Assembly: GCA_963780715.1 (NCBI GenBank) | Contig: CAWADK010000006.1 | Span: 62,001 to 126,000 of the forward strand | Source: JALORV01 sp963780715 | GTDB taxonomy: Bacteria > Pseudomonadota > Gammaproteobacteria > Burkholderiales > Burkholderiaceae_F | Direction of reading: 5' to 3' | DNA length: 64,000 nucleotides | Shown here: piece by piece, positions 8,585-28,232 of the stretch | Layout: each line of letters begins with the position of its first letter | How positions within the stretch are numbered: position 1 is the first letter of the stretch | Made by a program: the position numbers and the translations under genes | Notes under the pieces: model-generated | Told to the model about the DNA's origin: nothing | Database searches by the model: none | What the model saw: only the letters and a program-made list of their open reading frames with translations

Positions 8585-8952
8585 AACTGAGGTAAGGGAT
8601 ACGACCCGGCTGCGACCGGGTCACAAGGGACTTTGGGCTGCGCGCTGCGTCGGAACATCGATACGGGCGCGCTGCTGTCAAAGACCGCTGGACGAGAACG
8701 ACACCGATGGCGCGAGCGTGCAACGAATGCGCCCCAGGGTCTTCTCCTTAATCACCGTCTGCTCTGTCTCGCATCGAAACGCTCGGCGATGACAGGTCGG
8801 CAGCAGGAGTCCAGCGCAGACGGCCCCGAGGAAGACATGGACAGTGCGTTGTTCAGCACTCGAGATGTCGCTTCGGACGCCGGGTGGTGCAACCGGTGCC
8901 TAGCCAGTGCGCAAGCACGAATGCGAAGCACATTTTGAGTGGAGCCAGTACC
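8585..8952 (+). promoter_or_regulatory. rplJ leader region (L10 leader-like)
   Basis: These 368 bases without a credible gene separate rplA from rplJ, where bacteria usually carry the L10 leader, an mRNA structure bound by the L10-L12 complex to repress rplJL. A perfect hairpin GACCCGG/CCGGGTC is at 8603-8622. A short open frame at 8633-8938 has no ribosomal protein similarity. I did not find a convincing promoter by eye. The leader role is inferred from position. Confidence 0.55.
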
Positions 8953-9483
8953 GTGGGTCTCAATCGCCAAGAAAAAGCGGCCAAGGTCGAAGAGGTTTCT
9001 GCCCTCGTGGCAGCAGCCCAGACGATCGTCGTCGCTGAGTACCGTGGTCTGGATGTGGAATCGGTCACCAAGCTGCGCAAGAACGCGCGCAGCCAGGGTG
9101 TCCAGCTGCGCGTGCTGAAGAACACGCTGGCACGTCGCGCCGTCGACGGAACACCGTTCTCCGGGCTGTCCGACAAGTTGGTCGGGCCGCTGGTGTACGG
9201 CTTTTCCGCTGACCCGGTGGCGGCGGCCAAGGTGCTCTCCAGCTTTGCCAAGGACAACGACAAGCTCGTCGTCAAAGCCGGCGCGATGGCCAATTTCGTC
9301 ATGGACGAAAAGGGCGTCAAGGCGCTGGCAACGATGCCGAGCCGCGAGGAACTCCTGGCGAAGCTGATGGCAACGATGCAGGCCCCGATCGCGCAGTTCG
9401 TTCGTACGCTGAACGAAGTGCCGTCGCGCCTGGTTCGCACGCTCGCCGCAGTCCGCGACGCCAAGGAAGGCGCGACCGCCTGA
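8953..9483 (+). CDS. rplJ: 50S ribosomal protein L10
   Basis: A 176-residue protein anchoring the L7/L12 stalk to the large subunit. It starts GLNRQEKAAKVEEV, with the conserved AEYRGLDVESVTKLRKNAR and LKNTLARRAV stretches and an Ala-rich C-terminal helix for L12 dimers. GTG at 8953 is chosen because GGAG lies about 8 bases before it and the family begins here; the frame extends upstream only as meaningless sequence. Followed by rplL, which it would coregulate. Confidence 0.97.
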   Translation: MGLNRQEKAAKVEEVSALVAAAQTIVVAEYRGLDVESVTKLRKNARSQGVQLRVLKNTLARRAVDGTPFSGLSDKLVGPLVYGFSADPVAAAKVLSSFAKDNDKLVVKAGAMANFVMDEKGVKALATMPSREELLAKLMATMQAPIAQFVRTLNEVPSRLVRTLAAVRDAKEGATA

Positions 9484-9531
9484 TCCGCATCCAAAGTTCT
9501 GGAACTGAAACAACGCTTAGGAGTCAATGAA

Positions 9532-9915
9532 ATGGCACTTTCGAATCAAGAAATCCTCGACGCGATCGCCGCGAAGTCCGTCCTCGAGATCAGCGAGCTG
9601 ATCAAGATGATGGAAGAGAAGTTCGGCGTCTCGGCGGCTGCGGCTGCCGTGGCAGTGGCCGCTCCGGCGGGCGGCGGCGCAGCCGCTCCGGCCGCTGAAG
9701 AGCAGACCGAGTTCAACGTCATCCTGGCTGAAGTTGGCGCCAACAAGGTCAACGTCATCAAGGCAGTGCGTGAGCTGACCGGCCTGGGCCTGAAGGAAGC
9801 CAAGGACCTGGTCGACGGCGCGCCCAAGCCTGTCAAGGAAGGCGTGAACAAGGCCGACGCCGAGGCTGCCAAGAAGAAGCTGGAAGAAGCCGGCGCCAAG
9901 GTCGACGTCAAGTAA
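9532..9915 (+). CDS. rplL: 50S ribosomal protein L7/L12
   Basis: A 127-residue stalk protein that recruits translation factor GTPases. The N-terminal dimerisation domain is followed by an Ala/Gly-rich hinge (about 36-55) and the C-terminal factor-binding domain with EFNVILAEVGANKVNVIK and RELTGLGLKEAKDLVDGAPK. A good AGGAG lies before the ATG. It sits 48 bases after rplJ, as in the L10 operon elsewhere. Confidence 0.99.
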   Translation: MALSNQEILDAIAAKSVLEISELIKMMEEKFGVSAAAAAVAVAAPAGGGAAAPAAEEQTEFNVILAEVGANKVNVIKAVRELTGLGLKEAKDLVDGAPKPVKEGVNKADAEAAKKKLEEAGAKVDVK

Positions 9916-10157
9916 TCGCTCAGGACCGCCGGCGAGGTTCACTTCGCCGGCCACCTGAAGCGAGAAGGCCGGGAGGCCTTCGATCTGGGGCTGTGGGCTC
10001 CAGATCAAAGACTTCCCCTGAATGAGCGGACGCGCAGGACTCCCCTACGCCGCCCGGGTGACAGCCCTTGCTGTGCCCGCGGTGGCGTTTGTCGTCCCTG
10101 CCAGTTGCGCCCGGTCAGGCCTCGCTTTCCCTCTCTCCCGCGTCGAACGGAGTGTCC
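9916..10157 (+). promoter_or_regulatory. rplL-rpoB intergenic hairpins (attenuation/processing region)
   Basis: Three consecutive hairpins are seen: GCCGGCGA/TCGCCGGC (9928-9951), GAAGGCC/GGCCTTC (9964-9981) and GATCTGG/CCAGATC (9982-10006). None has a T tract. In E. coli the same gap holds a partial terminator and an RNase III site that set the ratio of L12 to RNA polymerase; a similar role is inferred here. Confidence 0.55.
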
Positions 10158-14258
<4,101 letters not shown>

Positions 14259-14290
14259 CCGCTCATTGACGCAAATACTGAGAGGTACGC

Positions 14291-18520
<4,230 letters not shown>

Positions 18521-18549
18521 CGGCCGCAAGCGGTTGGTTTGCTTCACGG

Positions 18550-18573
18550 ACGGCCCGCCTCGGCGGGCCGTTT
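18550..18573 (+). terminator. intrinsic terminator after rpoC
   Basis: A 10-bp stem, ACGGCCCGCC (18550-18559) and GGCGGGCCGT (18562-18571), is followed by a short T run (18571-18573). It begins 30 bases after the rpoC stop. The T run is short, so termination may be partial. Confidence 0.75.
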
Positions 18574-18611
18574 CACTCTTGGCGCCGCAATCTACGGCTG
18601 TGTGCGTTGCC

Positions 18612-18641
18612 TTGACACCGCGGGCCCCGACTAGCGATAAT
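18612..18641 (+). promoter_or_regulatory. sigma70 promoter of the str operon
   Basis: TTGACA (18612-18617), 18 bases, then GATAAT (18636-18641). It lies between the rpoC terminator and rpsL, giving a leader of about 240 nt that holds no gene or obvious terminator. This is the likely start of the rpsL-rpsG-fusA-tufB transcript. Confidence 0.75.
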
Positions 18642-18889
18642 GGCGAGCTTTTCGGCGCCCGCCCGGGCGTTGCGCTCTTTGCCCCGTCCCCTTCGCGCTG
18701 AGTGCTGGCGCGTCGACCCCGGTCAGCCGGGTCGCGAGCAGTTCCGCGAATGGGTCGAGTCCAAGGCGCACTCCACCGCGCCGCCGAAACAAGCAGCAGT
18801 CCCCGGTCAGTAGCAGTCGGTCTTTGCGCACAGCCCAAAGCTGCGCGCCTTTGATATTCGAACACGGACGAATTTCCAGGCGAAACTTC

Positions 18890-19267
18890 ATGCCAACCAT
18901 CAATCAGCTCGTGCGCAAGCCGCGCGAATCGACCCGCATCAAGAGCAAGAGCCCGGCGCTGAAGAACAGCCCGCAGAAGCGCGGCGTCTGCACGCGCGTC
19001 TACACGACGACGCCCAAGAAGCCGAACTCGGCGCTGCGCAAGGTCGCCAAGGTGCGTCTTGTGAACGGCTACGAGGTGATCTCCTACATCGGCGGCGAGG
19101 GCCACAACCTGCAGGAGCACTCGGTGGTGCTGATCCGCGGCGGCCGCGTGAAGGACCTGCCGGGCGTGCGCTACCACATCGTGCGCGGTTCGCTGGATAC
19201 CCAGGGTGTGAAGGACCGCAAGCAGTCCCGCTCGAAGTACGGCGCCAAGCGTCCGAAGGCAGCCTGA
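18890..19267 (+). CDS. rpsL: 30S ribosomal protein S12
   Basis: A 125-residue protein at the decoding centre. It starts MPTINQLVRKPRE at the second in-frame ATG, where the whole family begins. The TPKKPNSALRKVAKV segment carries the lysine (K43 type) that is wild-type for streptomycin sensitivity, and the second resistance site region RGGRVKDLPGVRYH is also unaltered. First gene of the str operon, behind a clear promoter. Confidence 0.99.
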   Translation: MPTINQLVRKPRESTRIKSKSPALKNSPQKRGVCTRVYTTTPKKPNSALRKVAKVRLVNGYEVISYIGGEGHNLQEHSVVLIRGGRVKDLPGVRYHIVRGSLDTQGVKDRKQSRSKYGAKRPKAA

Positions 19268-19393
19268 TTTTCAACCCGGCTGCCGGCTTTGGCGGGCAGC
19301 CGAGTAAGTCGCGGCTCGTTTCGATGGAGCCGCATTCGCGGAGACGCTGTCGGCGTCTGCGCTCAACGACTGAAGCCAGCAAAGAGGTGAGAA
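19268..19393 (+). promoter_or_regulatory. rpsL-rpsG intercistronic structured region
   Basis: Three hairpins fill the 126-base gap: CGGCTGCC/GGCAGCCG (19277-19302), GCGGCTC/GAGCCGC (19311-19333) and AGACGC/GCGTCT (19342-19358). In E. coli the equivalent gap is the S7 binding site used to repress the str operon. The same function is plausible but inferred from position and structure only. Confidence 0.5.
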
Positions 19394-19864
19394 ATGCCCC
19401 GTCGTCGTGAAGTACCCAAGCGCGAAATCCTGCCGGATCCCAAGTTCGGCTCGCCGGATGTCACGAAGTTCGTCAACGTGATCATGCTGGACGGCAAGAA
19501 GGCCGTCGCCGAGCGCATCGTCTACGGCGCGCTCACGCAGATCGAGACCAAGGCCGGCAAGAACGCCCTCGAGGTGTTCTCGGCGGCGCTGTCGAACGTG
19601 AAGCCGATGGTCGAAGTCAAGAGCCGTCGCGTCGGTGGTGCCAATTACCAGGTCCCGGTGGAAGTGCGACCGGTGCGTCGCATGGCGCTGGCCATGCGCT
19701 GGCTGCGCGAGGCGGCCAAGAAGCGCAGCGAGAAGTCGATGCCGCTGCGCCTGGCCGGCGAGCTGATGGAAGCGGCCGAGGGCCGCGGCGGCGCGATGAA
19801 GAAGCGCGAGGAAGTCCACCGTATGGCGGAGGCGAACAAGGCGTTCGCGCACTTCCGCTTCTAA
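19394..19864 (+). CDS. rpsG: 30S ribosomal protein S7
   Basis: A 156-residue assembly-initiating protein of the 30S head that binds the 3' domain of 16S rRNA. Typical MPRRREVPKREILPDPKF start, with conserved VNVIMLDGKKAVAERIVYGAL and RRVGGANYQVPVEV. AGAGGTGAG precedes the ATG. The second str-operon gene, preceded by a structured gap that may let S7 repress the operon. Confidence 0.99.
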   Translation: MPRRREVPKREILPDPKFGSPDVTKFVNVIMLDGKKAVAERIVYGALTQIETKAGKNALEVFSAALSNVKPMVEVKSRRVGGANYQVPVEVRPVRRMALAMRWLREAAKKRSEKSMPLRLAGELMEAAEGRGGAMKKREEVHRMAEANKAFAHFRF

Positions 19865-19925
19865 CGAATTTTCTGGGCGGATCGGCCACGAGCCGGTCCG
19901 CAGCGAGGTTGATTAGGTGAGCCTT

Positions 19926-22028
<2,103 letters not shown>

Positions 22029-22070
22029 CGTTCAACACAAAACGAACAACCGTTCTTTGAGGACCTAGCG

Positions 22071-23261
<1,191 letters not shown>

Positions 23262-23281
23262 AGAAGACTCGCCTGACCCTT

Positions 23282-23308
23282 AGGCCGGCGCCCGTCGGGT
23301 GCCGGCCT
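23282..23308 (+). promoter_or_regulatory. strong hairpin between tufB and rpsJ
   Basis: A 12-bp stem, AGGCCGGCGCCC (23282-23293) and GGGTGCCGGCCT (23297-23308), with one G-T pair, is followed by CTCGCTCTTT. This is a weak terminator or an attenuation structure just upstream of the rpsJ ribosome binding site. Confidence 0.55.
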
Positions 23309-23332
23309 CTCGCTCTTTGAAGAGGAATTGAC

Positions 23333-23644
23333 ATGCAAAGCCAACGCATTCGCATCCGCCTGAAGGCGTTCGACTACAAGCTGATCGACCAGTCGGCGCT
23401 GGAGATCGTGGACACCGCCAAGCGAACCGGCGCCGTGGTCCGCGGTCCGGTCCCGCTGCCGACGCGCATCCAGCGTTTCGACATCCTGCGCTCGCCCCAC
23501 GTCAACAAGACGTCGCGCGACCAGCTCGAAATGAGGACCCACCAGCGGCTGATGGACATCATCGACCCGACCGACAAGACGGTGGACGCGCTGATGAAGC
23601 TCGACCTGCCGGCCGGCGTCGACGTCGAGATCAAGGTGCAGTAA
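23333..23644 (+). CDS. rpsJ: 30S ribosomal protein S10
   Basis: A 103-residue protein of the 30S head that also serves as NusE in antitermination complexes with NusB and NusG. Conserved QRIRIRLKAFDYKLIDQSA start, the GPVPLPTR loop and the DPTDKTVDALMKLDLPAGV end are present. AGAGGAA precedes the ATG. It follows tufB by 71 bases, while a promoter and terminator-like hairpin separate it from rplC, so here rpsJ seems attached to the str transcript rather than leading the S10 operon. Confidence 0.99.
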   Translation: MQSQRIRIRLKAFDYKLIDQSALEIVDTAKRTGAVVRGPVPLPTRIQRFDILRSPHVNKTSRDQLEMRTHQRLMDIIDPTDKTVDALMKLDLPAGVDVEIKVQ

Positions 23645-23652
23645 CGGGCGGC

Positions 23653-23682
23653 TTGCTTCAGACAGGCCACTTCGGCTAGAAT
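23653..23682 (+). promoter_or_regulatory. probable promoter upstream of rplC
   Basis: TTGCTT (23653-23658), 18 bases, then TAGAAT (23677-23682), a well-placed sigma70 pattern within nine bases of the rpsJ stop. It would start the rplC-onward transcript near 23690 with a leader of about 120 nt. The leader contains a direct repeat GTAGCAAT and the hairpin at 23751. Confidence 0.6.
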
Positions 23683-23750
23683 CACGGGCTCTTTTCGCTG
23701 CTGACCGGTTCGCGTAGCAATCCTGTAGCAATAAGGCCCCGGCAGCAACA

Positions 23751-23773
23751 TTCGCGATAACGCGAAATTTTTT
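23751..23773 (+). terminator. attenuator-like terminator in the rplC leader
   Basis: A 6-bp stem, TTCGCG (23751-23756) and CGCGAA (23761-23766), with loop ATAA, is followed by A and six T residues (23768-23773). A second hairpin, CCCGGC/GCCGGG (23777-23796), follows just before the ribosome binding site. Placement inside the leader, 37 bases before rplC, suggests regulated attenuation of the S10 operon rather than a plain transcript end. Confidence 0.6.
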
Positions 23774-23809
23774 GGTCCCGGCCAATCGAAGCCGGGGATG
23801 GAGATAAGA

Positions 23810-24478
23810 ATGAGCGAAGCACGCTCGGCGCTCGGCCTATTGGGCCGCAAGGTCGGCATGACGCGCATCTTTACCGACGACGGCGAATCCGTCCCGGTCA
23901 CGGTGCTCGACGTGTCCAACAATCGCGTCAGCCAGGTCAAGACGCCTGACACCGACGGCTATACCGCGGTGCAGGTCGCCTATGGCACCCGCAAGTCCTC
24001 CCGTGTTGCCAAGCCGCAGGCCGGTCACTACGCCAAGTCCGGCGTGGAAGCTGGTTCGGTACTGCGCGAATTCCGCCTCGACGCCGCCAAGGCTTCCGAA
24101 CTGAAGACCGGTGCCGTGATCGGTCTCGACATATTCAGTGTCGGGCAGAAGGTCGACGTCACCGGAGTGACAATCGGCAAGGGTTTCGCCGGCGCCATCA
24201 AGCGGCACCACTTTTCGTCCAACCGCGCAACGCACGGCAATTCGGTGTCGACCAACGCCCCGGGCTCGATCGGTAACCGGCAGGATCCGGGCCGTGTGTT
24301 TCCGGGCAAGCGCATGGCGGGGCACCTCGGCGACGAGCAGCGCACGACGCAGAACCTGGTGGTCGCACGTATCGATGCCGAGCGCGGTCTGTTGCTGGTC
24401 AGAGGTGCGGTTCCGGGATCCGCCGGTGGCAATGTGATCGTGCGTCCGGCCGCCAAGGCCAAGGCGCCGAAGGCCTAA
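23810..24478 (+). CDS. rplC: 50S ribosomal protein L3
   Basis: A 222-residue protein that binds near the peptidyl transferase centre. GLLGRKVGMTRIF near the start and KRMAGHLGDEQRT near the C-terminus are family hallmarks. The ATG at 23810 is chosen over one at 23798 because GGAG lies about seven bases before it. It leads the S10 operon transcript under its own promoter. The stop is followed by rplD after nine bases. Confidence 0.98.
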   Translation: MSEARSALGLLGRKVGMTRIFTDDGESVPVTVLDVSNNRVSQVKTPDTDGYTAVQVAYGTRKSSRVAKPQAGHYAKSGVEAGSVLREFRLDAAKASELKTGAVIGLDIFSVGQKVDVTGVTIGKGFAGAIKRHHFSSNRATHGNSVSTNAPGSIGNRQDPGRVFPGKRMAGHLGDEQRTTQNLVVARIDAERGLLLVRGAVPGSAGGNVIVRPAAKAKAPKA

Positions 24479-24487
24479 GGGGGCGCG

Positions 24488-25108
24488 ATGGAACTCAAGC
24501 TATTGAACGCTCAGGGCCAGGCTGCCGGCACGACGTCGGCGCCGGAGACGCTCTTCGGCCGTGAATTCAACGAGGCGCTGGTGCACCAGATCGTGGTCGC
24601 CTACCAGGCCAACGCGCGGCAGGGCACGCGTGCACAGAAGGACCGCACGACGGTCAAGCACTCGACACGCAAGCCGTGGCGCCAGAAGGGCACCGGCCGC
24701 GCGCGCGCGGGCATGACGTCGAGCCCGATCTGGCGTGGCGGTGGCCGTACGTTCCCGAACTCGCCGGACGAGAACTTCTCGCAGAAGGTCAACAAGAAGA
24801 TGTACCGCGCCGGCATGACGTCGATCCTGTCGAAGCTGGCGCGTGACGACCGCATCGCCGTGGTCGACGGTCTCGCGGTCGATTCGCCCAAGACCAAGCA
24901 GCTGGCCGAGAAGCTCAAGGCGATGGGGCTGGAGTCGGTGCTGATCATCACGGATGCGGTCGACGAGAACCTGTACCTGGCGTCGCGCAACCTGAAGAAC
25001 GTGCTGATCGTCGAGCCGCGCTATGCGGACCCGCTGTCGCTGATCCACTACAAGAAGGTGATCGTGACCAAGCCGGCGATCGCCAAGCTCGAGGAGATGT
25101 GGGGATGA
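24488..25108 (+). CDS. rplD: 50S ribosomal protein L4
   Basis: A 206-residue protein lining the peptide exit tunnel; in E. coli it also represses the S10 operon. The long tunnel loop with WRQKGTGRARAGMTSSPIWRGGG is intact, with no macrolide-resistance changes noticed. GGGG precedes the ATG. Its last codons overlap the rplW start. Confidence 0.99.
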   Translation: MELKLLNAQGQAAGTTSAPETLFGREFNEALVHQIVVAYQANARQGTRAQKDRTTVKHSTRKPWRQKGTGRARAGMTSSPIWRGGGRTFPNSPDENFSQKVNKKMYRAGMTSILSKLARDDRIAVVDGLAVDSPKTKQLAEKLKAMGLESVLIITDAVDENLYLASRNLKNVLIVEPRYADPLSLIHYKKVIVTKPAIAKLEEMWG

Positions 25109-25416
25109 GCACGCCAACCCGTCAAGACCGTCTGTACAGCGTGCTGCTGGCGCCGATCGTTTCCGAAAAGAGCACGATGATCGGTGAGAAGAACGACCAG
25201 GTCGCGTTCCGCGTCATGCAGGACGCCACCAAGCTGGAAGTCAAGGCCGCTGTCGAGCACCTGTTCAAGGTGCAGGTCGACAAGGTCTCCATCCTGAACC
25301 AGAAGGGCAAGAACAAGCGCTTCGGCCGTTTCACCGGCAAGCGCGGGAACGTGCGCAAGGCGTACGTGAGCCTGAAAGAGGGTCAGGAAATCAACTTCGC
25401 GCAAGAGGTGAAGTAA
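25105..25416 (+). CDS. rplW: 50S ribosomal protein L23
   Basis: A 103-residue protein at the tunnel exit, docking site for trigger factor and the signal recognition particle. APIVSEKSTM and LFKVQVDKVSILNQKGK are typical. The ATG at 25105 overlaps the rplD stop (ATGA) and is preferred over a GTG six bases earlier. The stop codon overlaps the rplB ATG by one base (TAATG), so translation of the trio is coupled. Confidence 0.97.
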   Translation: MSTPTRQDRLYSVLLAPIVSEKSTMIGEKNDQVAFRVMQDATKLEVKAAVEHLFKVQVDKVSILNQKGKNKRFGRFTGKRGNVRKAYVSLKEGQEINFAQEVK

Positions 25417-26243
25417 TGGCACTCGTCAAGGTCAAACCGACGTCTGCCGGCCGGCGCGGGCTGGTCAAGGTCGTCAACGACAAACTGCACAAGGGCAAGC
25501 CGTTCGCGGGACTGCTCGAGAAGAAGACGCGCTCCTCCGGTCGCAACAACACCGGGCGCATCACGACGCGTCACATGGGCGGCGGCCACAAGCAGCACTA
25601 CCGCGTGATCGACTTCAAGCGCGCCAAGGATGGCGTCGCGGCCAAGGTCGAGCGCCTGGAGTACGACCCGAACCGCTCGGCGCACATCGCGCTGCTGGTC
25701 TATGCGGACGGCGAGCGCCGTTACATCATCGCGCCCAAGGGACTGACGGTCGGGGCGCAGCTCATGAGTGGCAACGAGGCGCCGATCCGTGCCGGCAACA
25801 CGCTGCCGCTGCGGAACATCCCGGTCGGCACGACCGTGCACTGCGTCGAGATGCTGCCGGGCAAGGGTGCGCAGCTGGCGCGTGCGGCCGGCACGTCGGT
25901 GCAGCTGCTGGCGCGCGAAGGGACGTATGCGCAGCTGCGGCTGCGCTCCGGCGAGATCCGCCGCGTGCTGATCGACTGCCGCGCCACGATCGGTGAGGTC
26001 GGCAACGAAGAGAACAACCTGCGCCAGATCGGCAAGGCCGGTGCGATGCGCTGGCGCGGCGTGCGCCCGACGGTCCGCGGCGTGGCGATGAACCCGGTCG
26101 ATCACCCGCATGGCGGTGGCGAAGGCCGCACCGGTACCAAGCGTGATCCGGTCAGCCCGTGGGGTCAGCTGGCCAAGGGCTATCGCACCCGCAACAACAA
26201 GCGCACGGATTCGATGATCGTGCAGCGACGCAATCGCAAGTAA
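25416..26243 (+). CDS. rplB: 50S ribosomal protein L2
   Basis: A 275-residue protein essential for subunit association and peptidyl transferase assembly. Contains GRNNTGRITTRHMGGGHKQ and the C-terminal signature RGVAMNPVDHPHGGGEGR with the key histidine. The start overlaps the rplW stop by one base. Confidence 0.99.
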   Translation: MALVKVKPTSAGRRGLVKVVNDKLHKGKPFAGLLEKKTRSSGRNNTGRITTRHMGGGHKQHYRVIDFKRAKDGVAAKVERLEYDPNRSAHIALLVYADGERRYIIAPKGLTVGAQLMSGNEAPIRAGNTLPLRNIPVGTTVHCVEMLPGKGAQLARAAGTSVQLLAREGTYAQLRLRSGEIRRVLIDCRATIGEVGNEENNLRQIGKAGAMRWRGVRPTVRGVAMNPVDHPHGGGEGRTGTKRDPVSPWGQLAKGYRTRNNKRTDSMIVQRRNRK

Positions 26244-26253
26244 GGGGTCCTGA

Positions 26254-26538
26254 ATGTCTCGTTCTCTGAAAAAGGGCCCGTTTGTCGACGGGCATCTGCT
26301 GAAGAAAGTGGAAACGGCGCAGGCAACCCGTGACAAGAAGCCGATCAAGACCTGGTCGCGCCGCTCGATGATCCTGCCCGAGTTCATCGGACTGACGATC
26401 GCCGTGCACAACGGCAAGCAGCACGTGCCGGTCTACATCAACGAAAACATGGTCGGACACAAGCTCGGCGAGTTTGCGCTGACCCGGACCTTCAAGGGTC
26501 ACGCGGCGGACAAGAAGACCGCCGTGGCGAAGAAGTAA
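26254..26538 (+). CDS. rpsS: 30S ribosomal protein S19
   Basis: A 94-residue 30S head protein that forms inter-subunit bridges and pairs with S13. MSRSLKKGPFVDGHLLKKV and HNGKQHVPVYINENMVGHKLGEFA are diagnostic. Located 10 bases after rplB in the standard S10 order. Confidence 0.99.
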   Translation: MSRSLKKGPFVDGHLLKKVETAQATRDKKPIKTWSRRSMILPEFIGLTIAVHNGKQHVPVYINENMVGHKLGEFALTRTFKGHAADKKTAVAKK

Positions 26539-26548
26539 GGTGACGACG

Positions 26549-26893
26549 ATGGAAACGAGTGCATCGGTTCGCGGAGTCCGGCTGTCGGCCCAGAAGGGGC
26601 GGCTCGTGGCCGACCTCATCCGCGGCAAGCCGGTCGACAAGGCGCTGAACATCCTTGGCTTCACGCAGAAGAAGGCGGCCGGCATCATCAAGAAGGCGCT
26701 GGAGTCGGCGATCGCCAACGCCGAGCACAACGACGGCGCGGATATCGATGACCTGCGCGTGACCAGCATCCTGGTCGAGAAGGCCGCCACGCTGAGCCGC
26801 TTCTCCGCGCGTGCGAAGGGCCGTGGTGCCCGCATCGGCAAACAGACCTGCCACATCTTCGTGACAGTCGGCGACGCCAAACCCAAGAAATAG
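26549..26893 (+). CDS. rplV: 50S ribosomal protein L22
   Basis: A 114-residue protein with a beta-hairpin reaching into the exit tunnel. QKGRLVADLIRGK and ESAIANAEHNDGADIDDL are conserved. ATG at 26549 is chosen because AAGGTGA lies five bases upstream; an in-frame GTG at 26540 falls inside that site. Confidence 0.98.
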   Translation: METSASVRGVRLSAQKGRLVADLIRGKPVDKALNILGFTQKKAAGIIKKALESAIANAEHNDGADIDDLRVTSILVEKAATLSRFSARAKGRGARIGKQTCHIFVTVGDAKPKK

Positions 26894-26900
26894 GTGAACA

Positions 26901-27800
26901 ATGGGTCAAAAGATCAATCCCACCGGCTTCCGTCTCGCTGTCACGCGTAACTGGGGCTCGCGCTGGTTCGCGACCGGTCCGGCGTTCCCGAAGATGCTGC
27001 AGGAGGACCTCAAGGTCCGCGAGTTTCTGCGCAAGAAGCTGCGCAGCGCCTCGGTCGGCCGCATCGTGATCGAGCGTCCAGCCAAGAACGCCCGCATCAC
27101 GATCTACTCGGCGCGTCCGGGTGTCGTCATCGGCAAGAAGGGCGAGGACATCGAGTCGCTGAAGGCCACTCTGCAAAAGATGCTCGGCGTTCCGGTGCAC
27201 GTCAACATCGAAGAGATCCGCAAGCCGGAACTCGACGCACAGCTGATCGCCGACTCGATTACGCAGCAGCTCGAGAAGCGCATCATGTTCCGCCGCGCGA
27301 TGAAACGCGCGATGCAGAACGCGATGCGGCTCGGCGCGCAGGGCATCAAGATCATGAGTGCGGGGCGGCTCAACGGCATCGAAATCGCGCGGACCGAGTG
27401 GTACCGCGAGGGCCGCGTGCCGCTGCACACGCTGCGTGCTGACATCGACTACGGCTTCTCGGAAGCCAAGACCACGTACGGCGTCATCGGCGTCAAGTGC
27501 TGGGTCTACAAGGGCGACACGCTGGGCCGTAATGAAGCGCCGGCCGCCACCGACGCGACCCCTGCGCCGGAGCGCGAAGAGCGCCGTCCGCGTCGTCCCG
27601 AGGGCCGTCCCGACAGTCGTCCGGCCGGCAAGGCCCCTGCGAAGCGCGCCCGCAAGACGGGTACCGACACCCCGGCGCCGGTCGACACTGCGGCAGCCGT
27701 CGAAAAGCCCAAGGACGACGCCGCCAAGCCGGTGGTCAAGCGCGTGCGCAAGGTCGCGGTGAAGACGCCGGCCGAAGGCGGCGCGAAAGACGGAGAGTAA
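26901..27800 (+). CDS. rpsC: 30S ribosomal protein S3 with long basic C-terminal tail
   Basis: A 299-residue protein at the mRNA entry tunnel of the 30S subunit. The KH domain (GVVIGKKGEDIESLK) and the C-terminal domain ending near VKCWVYKGDTLG are normal up to about residue 210. The remaining 88 residues or so are low complexity, rich in P, A, K, R, D and E, making the protein about 65 residues longer than in E. coli (233). Tails of this type occur in other betaproteobacterial S3 proteins, but this one is long. The tail keeps an intact frame and runs to four bases before rplP. Confidence 0.98.
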   Translation: MGQKINPTGFRLAVTRNWGSRWFATGPAFPKMLQEDLKVREFLRKKLRSASVGRIVIERPAKNARITIYSARPGVVIGKKGEDIESLKATLQKMLGVPVHVNIEEIRKPELDAQLIADSITQQLEKRIMFRRAMKRAMQNAMRLGAQGIKIMSAGRLNGIEIARTEWYREGRVPLHTLRADIDYGFSEAKTTYGVIGVKCWVYKGDTLGRNEAPAATDATPAPEREERRPRRPEGRPDSRPAGKAPAKRARKTGTDTPAPVDTAAAVEKPKDDAAKPVVKRVRKVAVKTPAEGGAKDGE

Positions 27801-27803
27801 GTC

Positions 27804-28220
27804 ATGCTGCAACCCGCTCGACGCAAGTATCGCAAGGAGCAGAAAGGCCGCAACCGCGGCCTCGCGCTGCGCGGCGCCCATGTTTCCTTTGGTGAATTCG
27901 GCCTCAAGGTCACTGAGCGCGGCCGCCTGACCGCGCGTCAGATCGAGGCGGCGCGCCGCGCGATCAGCCGCCACATCAAGCGCGGCGGCCGCGTCTGGAT
28001 CCGCGTATTCCCGGACAAGCCGATTTCCCAGAAGCCGGCGGAGGTCCGCATGGGCAACGGCAAAGGCAACCCCGAGTACTGGGTCGCCGAAGTGCGGCCC
28101 GGCAATGTGGTCTACGAACTTGACGGCGTGACCGAAGCGCTCGCGCGCGAGGCGTTCGCGCTGGCCGCGGCCAAGCTGCCGCTGAAGACGACGTTCGTCG
28201 TGCGCCAGCTCGGCACCTGA
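27804..28220 (+). CDS. rplP: 50S ribosomal protein L16
   Basis: A 138-residue protein near the A-site tRNA elbow. MLQPARRKYRKEQKGRN start, RGGRVWIRVFPDKPISQKPAEVRMGNGKG split into family-typical blocks, and GNVVYELDGV are present. Its start lies four bases after the rpsC stop. Confidence 0.99.
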   Translation: MLQPARRKYRKEQKGRNRGLALRGAHVSFGEFGLKVTERGRLTARQIEAARRAISRHIKRGGRVWIRVFPDKPISQKPAEVRMGNGKGNPEYWVAEVRPGNVVYELDGVTEALAREAFALAAAKLPLKTTFVVRQLGT

Positions 28221-28232
28221 GGAGACTGAACG

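Noticed and set aside
8633..8938. Open frame of about 100 codons between rplA and rplJ
   Set aside because: Ser/Arg-rich, no protein-family motifs, no ribosome binding site; it occupies the expected L10 leader.
23798..23809. Earlier ATG for rplC
   Set aside because: It overlaps the ribosome binding site GGAG used by the ATG at 23810, and the added residues are not family-like.
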